Shown in pieces: positions 1 to 9,400 of a DNA stretch of 64,000 nt. Below the pieces are notes generated by a model. The model saw only the letters and a program-made list of their open reading frames with translations, was not told where the DNA came from and did no database searches. Position 1 is the stretch's first letter. Every line of letters begins with the position of its first letter. The stretch is taken from assembly GCA_030141605.1 (NCBI GenBank), contig JAQGDQ010000022.1, forward strand, positions 888,501 through 952,500. The letters are read 5' to 3'. Source of the stretch: Tubiluchus corallicola (Eukaryota > Priapulida > Priapulimorpha > Priapulimorphida > Tubiluchidae). Both the position numbers and the translations under genes were made by a program.

Positions 1-1059
1 TAGTTGGCACGCACAAGTTTAGCGAGCCACCTGTTGGCTGAGGCCCTAATAGTTATTTCTATCATTAATTAATACAATTTTCTTGAATGTTAGTTAATAA
101 GTAATATGCACACAGCAAAATTGTATGTCAAAGTCTTGCACATAGCAAAACAGTTGCTGATGGTTATTTCTTGTTCGTGGATATGCTAATTGTTAAAATC
201 AATAGCCTACAAAATCCACAATAATTATAAAACGTGCACCTGAAGGATACATTAAATTATTACAAAAGTAAAATTCATCATTCCCGTCACCCTTTTGTAG
301 GTGCAAAAACGTTTATTATTTTTCTTCGCCACTAGATGGCGAAAGTACAGCAATAAAGTATGGTAACCAGCAGGTATTTTTATTTATTTTGTTTTTGGCT
401 CATACGTGAGTTTTGTGCTTTACCGCTGGTTTGTGGCAAAATGAGGTGTAGACAGTCTGCTTGAAAACTTTAGTCGAAATAGTACAACATCAGCCTTGCT
501 GTACGCCGACTTTGTTACATTCGCAAAGCGGGCGGCATAAAGACGTGATTGTAATTAGTTTCTATAATGACTGTTAAAAATTTAAAGCATAGTTGTAATA
601 CGAGAGGCGTTTACAATGTACACATCTTATATGATTCCAGTGATAGTTTTTAGCGCAAAAAGCTATGTAAGGAGGAAAAAACAGATCATTGTTCCTCATT
701 TTTATTTTATTGAAGCATTTAGTGTTCTACAGAAATAATTAAGTATTTCAACCCCCGCTAAGCACAGTTAGTATAAATGCATCTTTACTGGTCGTAGTGC
801 TTCAGCAACATAATAAAGATTTGAGAACGTGTTCTTTGCGATGCTTTCTCAGAAATGTTTAAAATATCACAGTTATATTTCTTTACTTCAACGGTTACCA
901 CACTTTATTTTGTAAAAAATGTTGGTTATTTTTTATATTATGCAAAAACTATGTATGGAAATATAATTACACAATAAATTTTGATTTTTGTCACTTAACT
1001 CTCATTTTGGACGTTTTTATTTTTAGGTCTGTAGTAAAGTTTATTAGCTGTATAAGTTA
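1..1059. other. Upstream flank of TTC32, no gene recognised
   Basis: This AT-rich stretch holds no open frame that resembles a known protein. Positions 1012-1026 form a pyrimidine-rich tract ending in AG, about 34 bases before the TTC32 start codon. It reads as a 3' splice acceptor, so TTC32 probably has a 5' untranslated exon further upstream, or a trans-spliced leader. A less AT-rich patch at 480-560 could be near a promoter, but no core promoter element is clear. Confidence 0.4.
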
Positions 1060-1524
1060 ATGTGGCCTGTGCGGCCTCACTCCATGGACCCAGTTGTGCA
1101 TGCAACAAAATTATTCCATGAAGCCGAAGCACTTTACAAGAAAAATCTATTGCAAGATTCTCTAATGCGATATTCTGAGGTCATTGGATGCTGTGAAGAT
1201 TTTCTGAATAAACAAATCAGTGACTGCGAAAATGAGAAAAACGTTGAATCTCTGCTGGCTCTTTCTTATAATAATCGTGGATTCATTCACTACTTGTTTG
1301 TGGATTTCTATGAAGCCATAGATGATTATACTGCTGCGGTTCAACATAATAAAACCCTAGCTTGTGCCTGGTATAATCGTGGCCTTGTAAGGTACCGATT
1401 AAATTTTTTTGATGAAGCCATTGCAGACCAAGAGCTTGCTCTCCAAATCGATCCTGCACTCACATCTGCTAAAGAATGCTTAACTGCGTGCAGAATTGTT
1501 AAAGAGAAAACAAAGAAGCCATAA
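1060..1524 (+). CDS. TTC32: Tetratricopeptide repeat protein 32 (TTC32)
   Basis: This is a single uninterrupted frame of 154 residues, close to the roughly 150 residues usual for TTC32. Three TPR helical pairs are visible at about residues 12-45, 66-98 and 101-132. The second and third carry the family-typical strings YNNRG, VDFYEAIDDYT and WYNRGLVRYRLNFFDEA, which closely follow the vertebrate protein as I know it. TPRs are protein-docking scaffolds; the partners of TTC32 are poorly known, so no specific role is claimed. The start is the first ATG in frame; a second Met at residue 9 is an alternative. A likely splice acceptor lies just upstream (about 1012-1026). The stop is only 39 bp before the KICS2 start and no AATAAA lies between them, which raises the possibility of a dicistronic transcript. 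Confidence 0.88.
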   Translation: MWPVRPHSMDPVVHATKLFHEAEALYKKNLLQDSLMRYSEVIGCCEDFLNKQISDCENEKNVESLLALSYNNRGFIHYLFVDFYEAIDDYTAAVQHNKTLACAWYNRGLVRYRLNFFDEAIADQELALQIDPALTSAKECLTACRIVKEKTKKP

Positions 1525-1563
1525 ATTTCACACACGGTCATTGATTTTTTTTGGAATTTGACA

Positions 1564-2889
1564 ATGGCAAGTGCTCCTGTGTCCAAAGAACAGACTTTTC
1601 TAGAGAAATTTTTTCTGTCCATTAGTCAATTTGCTTTCGATAAAGCAAAAGACATGGCTGACAAGGAAAAAGAGGCTTACAAGACATTTATAGGCTCTAC
1701 TTGGTTTCAGTTTCTCTGTTGTCTAGCACCTTTTACGCAGACGGAAAAATCGTATGCTTCTCTGTCGTTCCTTGTAAAACGAGGCTTTCTCAGTTCACGC
1801 GACAGCGGAATAAAGTCCTCATATGAAGCCTTGCGCACTGAGTTAAAAAAGATTGAAGATTCTGGTAAGCAACTTGCAGGTGGGGGCACAGCCCTTTCCC
1901 TGGAAAAGTTACTGTCACACCTGTCCGGACAACTGATCCATTTTGTCAATGCTAGGATTGATGCTATGGATTTTTACGAGAGGTTGCATAATGCATCTGT
2001 GCAGAAAGAAGTCAATTACAACGGGCTGCTCATGCAAGCCAAGGACTTGATTGATGTACATCAAAACAACTTTCATCATCCAATTTTAAGCTCGTTAAAA
2101 AACAATTATACTTTGGAATGGGAGACAGTTAGACTTTTACTACAAGCACAGATTGATATGGCCTATTGGAAGTTTTTGCCATCGTTATTGTGTTTGCATA
2201 ATGCTCACCTTAAGCTGACATCATGGGGTGCAATGTTGCAACATAAAGAAACGTCCTCATTTAGCTTTCTTGGCATGTCATCGAGACATACTGCAAATGC
2301 TTTTCTGTATGATTGGTTGTCAAACTATGAAGCTGCTCTTGTGTCCAAGTTTACTTTATATTTTTATGAAATTTTGAGCAAGCAGACTGTACCGTCGGAA
2401 ATGAAAATCCTAACTGCTAAAACATCTTTCGATTACTACCAGAAAATCGTGTCATTTCAACGCAAGACTGACGCCTATAGTATTTCAATTGTATTTGACA
2501 TTCATGGCTTGCCAGATGTTTATAAAGGGCATGGTTACCATCATCCCAACAAAGTTACAGAACAGCCAATGGGTCTGGACAGCTATCCACCTATATTTTA
2601 CTATCCTCCAACAGAAAAACCCACATCACACTGGGCTAGTGTTGTACGAATACTGACCGATCACAAACTTAGCGAACTGAATAGCATGGACAAAGTTGTG
2701 TGTTTCTATGACAGGCATGTGCAAAATACATACTTCATGATGATTGTAGAACGTAATATGACCCTCGTGGTGATTTTTGACTGTAAACGTTCAGAAAAGG
2801 ACTCCTACGTTTGCAATTTTGTCATGGAGATGGCCACCAGTTTGCGTGGCACTAAGATACTTAACAATCTTAAGCCAGGTGCTAAGTGA
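1564..2889 (+). CDS. KICS2: KICSTOR complex subunit KICS2 (C12orf66)
   Basis: The frame encodes 441 residues without introns, nearly the length of human KICS2 (about 445). Family-specific strings occur in the right order: LLSHLSGQL, FHHPILS, WKFLPSLLCLHNAH, SEMKILTAK, GHGYHHP, LNSMDKVVCFYD, VVIFDCKRSEKDSY and the C-terminal LKPGAK. KICS2 is part of KICSTOR (with KPTN, ITFG2 and SZT2), which anchors the GATOR1 GTPase-activating complex at lysosomes and so restrains mTORC1 when nutrients are scarce. I chose ATG 1564, since the frame can be extended upstream only through a TTG. The gene follows TTC32 by 39 bp on the same strand. The intergenic bases are T-rich but have no AG before the ATG, so an ordinary or trans-splice acceptor for KICS2 alone is not apparent. 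Confidence 0.92.
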   Translation: MASAPVSKEQTFLEKFFLSISQFAFDKAKDMADKEKEAYKTFIGSTWFQFLCCLAPFTQTEKSYASLSFLVKRGFLSSRDSGIKSSYEALRTELKKIEDSGKQLAGGGTALSLEKLLSHLSGQLIHFVNARIDAMDFYERLHNASVQKEVNYNGLLMQAKDLIDVHQNNFHHPILSSLKNNYTLEWETVRLLLQAQIDMAYWKFLPSLLCLHNAHLKLTSWGAMLQHKETSSFSFLGMSSRHTANAFLYDWLSNYEAALVSKFTLYFYEILSKQTVPSEMKILTAKTSFDYYQKIVSFQRKTDAYSISIVFDIHGLPDVYKGHGYHHPNKVTEQPMGLDSYPPIFYYPPTEKPTSHWASVVRILTDHKLSELNSMDKVVCFYDRHVQNTYFMMIVERNMTLVVIFDCKRSEKDSYVCNFVMEMATSLRGTKILNNLKPGAK

Positions 2890-3114
2890 TTATAAGTGAT
2901 TTATAAGTGCCCCTTATGCAAAAGTCTCATTAATTATTTCTAGTGTATTTAATATTTTTTACAGAATTATTTGTGCTTGGAAAAATCTGTGATCGGGCTA
3001 CCAGCATCACTTCTATCATTTAGGGCTAACTAGTCTGAATACTTGTAAAGCTCACCATTTAAAAATTTAATTACAATCAACTGAGACAATGTGACTATTA
3101 AAAAAAGCTAAGAA

Positions 3115-3120
3115 AATAAA
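3115..3120 (+). terminator. Candidate polyadenylation signal for TTC32/KICS2
   Basis: An AATAAA hexamer lies about 225 bases after the KICS2 stop. It is the first canonical signal on this strand after TTC32, which fits one shared 3' end for both genes. Confidence 0.5.
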
Positions 3121-3400
3121 ACATCTCTTGTTAAACCAGTTACTAATAGATCATGTACATCTATTATTCAATACTCTATGTGGCACTATACCCAAAATGT
3201 ACCACTAAGTAACTTCTTTTTCTATGATAAAATGTGGGTAATGTGCCAGCTGTATTTATACACATTTTTATCATTATGTTATTATCTGTGTGTTTTTTGC
3301 TCTGTAACTAAACCTAATTTCAGTAACGTTTCTGTGCTTTAATGCAATATAGGCCTCTGATGTTATTTGCTTCAAATCAGTGAATTCTGTAAAGTTTATT

Positions 3401-6400
3401 ATGGGTATTAAACTTTTTTGTGGTTTTTTGTTAACCATTGGGTTTCTCGCAACCTTTGGGCAGGCAAATCTGAAACTGTGCGCTTTCAATGTGCGGGTTT
3501 TTGGTAAAACATTTATGACGCATCCGTTTAAAGTGGAAACGCTTGTTAGAGTAAGTCAACATTGAAAAAACTATGACAGTTTTCTTTGTGAAAACTAAGG
3601 CAAATATTTTGTGTGCATAATGCATGAAATAAAGGAATATTATCTGTAACACATGGCTTATTTTAATTGAACCAACTTATGGTGGGCGTGGCAGTAGTAA
3701 AATTAGCAGAGTAATTGTGAGAAACATCCTGCAAAATACTGATCTGTTACCATGAGAGTTTCATAGAATTTCAAATACTTGCTTAAAGTTTAGTCAGCTC
3801 ACTTGAAGTAATCTAAATTAAGTAGTTTTAATGTGGTCTTTAAATTGCTATTTTATTTATTTCCTACAGTTGATTCATAAAAAATGGTAATTATATGAGT
3901 TTTACAACGTAATCTTGTACAATTCATTTTCACAATTTTGTGTTGAAGATCAAGAATCGTTTTAATTTATTTATCTATCATCATTTATTTATTCATTTAT
4001 CAGCATTAGTATGTTGTAGACTGCACTTATGGGTGTGGGCTCAAAAGTTATGATCCCCCTTCTCCCCCCAAACATTCATTGCTTTTTTTTATTGAACGTC
4101 AATTTATAATACGCAAGTGACTGTTGTGAAAATAAAATTATCTAATCTAATCCAGTCTCCGGTCTCGCTACAACATCTACGATAATTAAGCCATGTCATT
4201 AATACTCATACCGGCTTGCAATTTGCCGAAGCGTATAACGCAAAGTAGCACTTTGCCTTGCCACCTATTCATTTAGCTTAATAATTTGATATTGTTCTTT
4301 GTGCAGAAGTATTATTAGATTCTTCCTGGTTTCATTTGCAAATCTGAACGTTGACAGCGTGAATCCAGGTATAATTCAAACGTTTAACGTAGCTCGTGGT
4401 AAGAGGTTAATTAATAAATTTCAGCATGTGCTATGCAATATCGTTGATTCAAATATTTTGCAAACAACTTCTATTGACTATTTCATGCTGATGCGTAAGA
4501 GCACCGGGACCTAGTATAAAGCCAAAGTCTGAAATGGAATTTTTAGAGTATGTTACAAGTATCAGTCTGAAAAGAGAAGTATTCCGAAGCTAAATGCTTT
4601 CGCAACAGTTACGCATGCTGTCGCCTAGCTGCTATTGAAATTTGCATACCAAACCCACTTGCGGGCGAGGACAGTGGACATCTTTTTCGCCTGCGAAAAT
4701 CACTTCCTGCACGTGAAGTAATATTGTTCATGTGAAGTAATATGATGCAATAGAATTGCCTGTTCATATTACAGCACTCTGTGTGAGTGCGTGCAAGGCA
4801 ACATTCAAAGAGCACTGTATGAAAGCATATAAAGCAACGTTTACACTACAGCACTGTCTGAAAATGTTAGCAACCAACACACTCCATAACATCCAGTGCC
4901 CCCCCCCATCGCAACACAAGTGTTTTTTAATAGTCAATACAGATACTGTACGAACCTTTCACCTCACATCTGTTTACCTTGATAGCGTTGCTCTGTTTGT
5001 GATTTAAAAGTGAAAGAAAAAATACACGGAAAAAACGAACGAAGCCGAGAAAACCCTTATGTCGTTACAGGAAGCTATCCTACACATGGACACAGGCAAA
5101 CCCTAAATCACAATTCTCACTGCTGTGCCAAACTTAATAAACTAACAGTGATTCAAACCGTTAACAATTTTCCGTTAGAGATTTCCACAACTAAAAAGCC
5201 CGAACAAAAAAACTGGATCTACAAGCAGCTGTTCCACGTCTAGGAATGTCCAGAGTAAGAATATAAGAAGCGGCAGACATGCGAGTAGTACCAATAAGGA
5301 GAGGTCTAGACAGCAACTTCCATTGGAGCACCAATAAAAGATAAGCAATGAACTGCAGTGTGACCCCAAATCAGACGCAACCAGATCGACAATACGATTT
5401 TGCAATCTGTCATGTGAGAAGCTGAGGCACCAGCCCAGATGTGACACTATGGCTGCAGATCATTCATTGCAGTCTATCTCACATACGTTTATTAAAATGA
5501 TGAGAACAACACCTTAATAATGTTCTTGAAGTTTAGGTTGAGGTATATATAGATAACTATCGCCTTATCACGTTATTGCCATCATATTGACTAACGAGCA
5601 CAGTAATTGCTTAACTAGAATTGTCCGTGTGTCATGACTGTAATTCGTATCAAACGAAAAATTGTCTTTATTTTATTAGCATTCAATGTCGAGGTTGATT
5701 TATTATAGTTTGAATTTTTCATTTGGGTGGTCTTAATGGTAATGACTTTATAAACATAATGTAACCCACCAGTCATGTGACCTGCAACGTGACTCACAAT
5801 TTATGCGAGTGACCCATTTAGTGACACTGCAATGACTTTAACAGAGCTAACAAATTGCTTTAAAGATTTGACTTTAAAAACTTCCATAAAATGTGAAACG
5901 CAAGACAGATGGAAGAGAAATTGAAATGAGTTTTAGTTTGGTCAATTTGGTTCTGTTTCAACTTTTAACCCACAACTTTTTGTCTATTAACCCGTCGACC
6001 CACTGTCCCATTTTCTACTTTCTTCCTCAACACTCATAGACAGAATTGTTTTCACTTTTTGGACTATAATTATTGCTAATTTCAGGTCGTCCTGGAGTAC
6101 GACATTATCGTAATTCAAGAGATCAGAGACATTGATGAAGTTGCCATTTACGAGCTGCTAGACGAAGTCAATGAGTTAGTTTCATTTTGTGAGCAAATAA
6201 AAACTTAGTTTATTGTATCGTAATTTGATTTATTATTGCGTATTACGCTGTCGCGCATTTATTTTCTAACAAATTATTACATCTTTTTTGTCAATGATGT
6301 TTTTAAGAACAATTGACAGACTACGCGCAGAATACCCTAACTAATTACTGCTGCAGTTTTGATAACAGAGATAAGCTATTAAGCTAAACTTATCATTGTC

Positions 6401-9400
6401 ATTATCATCATCGTAGTAGTCGTAATCTTCTGTTTGATTAGTGCACAACGCGCACCAAGAATATTACATGAGGTCGTTCTCACGACCACATCATATAACA
6501 ATCATTGCCATCATCGTTGCTATCGTCGTCGTCATCGCCTCTGGTATGGATTTGATTTGGAAAATCTTCTATTTCCAGGGTTTCTTCTGTACCTTACGCC
6601 TTGGCACTTAGTGACCGTGTAGGAAGGACCAGTTCCAAAGAACAATATGGATTCCTATATAAGTATGTTGCACATTAAATTATATCATTTGATAACCAGT
6701 TGGAAAGCTTCAGTTGTATTAACGACAGAAATAAAAGATTAGGCTGAAATATTATTTGTGTTCTGCTGTAGTATTACGAAAACATTGTGAGTTAACTTCA
6801 TCTCGTGCCGTTGTTATCACTGTCTTTGCTATTGCCGTTGTTGTTGTTGTTGTTGTTGTTGATTTTTAATAAATTTTTCAGGACAAGTGAAGTATCTGTG
6901 AGCGACGATTACCATTACGCTGACAAAGACGACGATTTCGAAAGACCTCCGTATATTGTAACCTTTAACAGTCCTAAGACAGGTATACATATTTTTTTCA
7001 AGTATGCGCTTATGTTCGTATGTTCAGATGTAGCTTTTCCTTGGTTCGTAAATATAGTAATGATTACTATTGTTACGTTACTTGCTCGTGTTACTTACTT
7101 TCTTACTCACTCACTCACTCACTCACTCACTCACTCACTCACTCACTTACTTATTTACTTACTTAGTTGCTTACTAACTCGCTGACTCACTTTTTAACTT
7201 GCTTGCTTATGATTATAGCGATTAAAAGTCGACTTTGAAGTCCAACTGTCGAATTCAGGCGTACTTGTTGAAATGTTCCGAACAATGATTGGCCTTTGCC
7301 TTTTAGTAATTTGATTATATGAAAATAATTATTTTCTGTTACTGTTTTTTTCAGCAATCACTAGATTTGTTTTTGCTGTTATCCATGCAAAACCGGACGA
7401 TGCTGTTAGTGAAGTGGACAAACTCACTGACGTGTATTATGACATTGTGTCTCAAACTGGGAATGTTGTGAGTTATTTTTTTAAATAACTGTAGTCTTTT
7501 CTCTATGTTGTTAGTTTTACGAAAACCTCCAGCCTGGCTTAAAGCGCGGACTGTAATTCGCAAAGAGCGAAAAAACTGTCAAATGTCGAGCAAAATCGAC
7601 ACTTCAAAATAACTCTCAATGGAGGGAGTTTACAATTCCCCACACAATTTGAATACCCTAACTCTAAACCTAATCCTAACCCTAATCCAAACCCTAACCT
7701 GAACCCGCTTCACGAACTAATTTCTTGTGTGTGGGGAATTGTAAACATTACCCCTTCAACTAATACTGATTATACTGATTATGAAAAGTCATTATTTTCT
7801 TAGAATGCCATTATTGCTGGTGATTTCAACGCTGGTTGCAATTACATCAGAGAAGGAGACTGGCCGCATATACGACTATGGACCTATCCGGAATTTGAGT
7901 GGCTAATTGACCATGATGCGAAAACTATGGTTAGAACGAACTGTCCCTACGATAGGTAATCTAATCAGGTTTTTGTAACTTGTATCAGGGATATAGGATT
8001 AAGAGGACGCGATTTGCCTTTTTTTCTAAAATCTTACTTCAGAGTCTTGCTGGCCACAATAGGCGGTAGTTTTAGGTAGGTTTTATTCGTATGGCAGTAT
8101 AACTTATAGTCCCCCCCCTCAGTAGTATGGCTCTGCAGCTTCTAGTCGACCCTCAGTAGTATGGCTCTGCAGCTTCTAGTCATCCCTCAGCAGTTTGGTC
8201 CTGTACGTTCTAGTCGACCTTCAGCAGTTTGGTTCCGTATCTTTTAGTTGGTCCTGTGTAGTATAGCTCTGCGACTAAGTTCGTGTTCGCTATTTAAGTC
8301 ATGCTTTACGAATTTCTCAATTTTACTAATTTGCGTGATTTGCAGAATCGTATTAGCCGGCTCTTTGCTGCAGTCATCACAGGTACTTGGAACAGGAAAA
8401 GTTTTTTACTATGACAATGAATACGGTCTTACTTCAGAACAGGTAAAAATATCGCATTTATGTCACATAAGTATAATTATGTCACTTTGGCACATTTTGT
8501 GTTTCAGTCGGATAATGAATGTCGTTTAGTGACAGCTGGGATATACAAGCATATTGTGCAAGAATATATTGTACATGTTATAAAACCAATGAAGCAAATT
8601 TATGATCACTCGTCAGTTGGCACATTGCAGGCCTATGACGTCAGCGACCACTACCCAGTCGAGTTTCAGATCAGGCAAAATTACAAAGAAGCTTCAGCTG
8701 ACACTAAACATGGTAAACTGACGAGAAGTTTTACTGCCATAGCAAAAGAATACGACATTAACTCACTCGAGGGAATTCGCATCAGGTAGGTTCTGGCAAA
8801 AATAAAGCAAAACAAATCAATGCTATTTATTAGCCAGATGGTTGGATGGCCACTAAACTGTGTGTGGGAGACATAATATAATATACTAGTGCCATTGTGT
8901 TACGCTGCCCAAAGATACACCAAATTAATATTGTGGTCATTTCAAAGCAGTAGCTCAATTAATGTATTTTTCCACTTTTTCTGTATAAATAAATAAATAG
9001 TGGCTCTAAATAGAGAAACGCGTTACATATACTATAATTTCAGTGTGGCAAACTTTATTACCAGCTGCCAATTGTACAAGCAAGCTGGTTCTTGACTACA
9101 GAGGACCTAGATTTTAATAAATTGATTTTTATCTTGAATCGTATATTAACGATTACCAGTTCCTTAACGAGATGTGCCACTACTTTCTAGATAAAATTAG
9201 AACTTTCCGAACAAAATCTCGTCCTATAGTCCGATTAAGGTGACTGAGCAGGATTACAAAATAAATGTGCCATCTCTGGAGTGAAGCGCCCATAACTTTT
9301 ATCTTTAAATTCGTATATTATTGCATAATAATATTACGTGTGTATTATACTTTATTATAATATTATGGTTCAATATACGGATGAATTATACGTTAGACTT

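Noticed and set aside
7655-7710. CCCTAA-like units taken as a chromosome end or interstitial telomere
   Set aside because: The units are few and degenerate and sit between inverted-repeat arms, so a small transposon is the better explanation.
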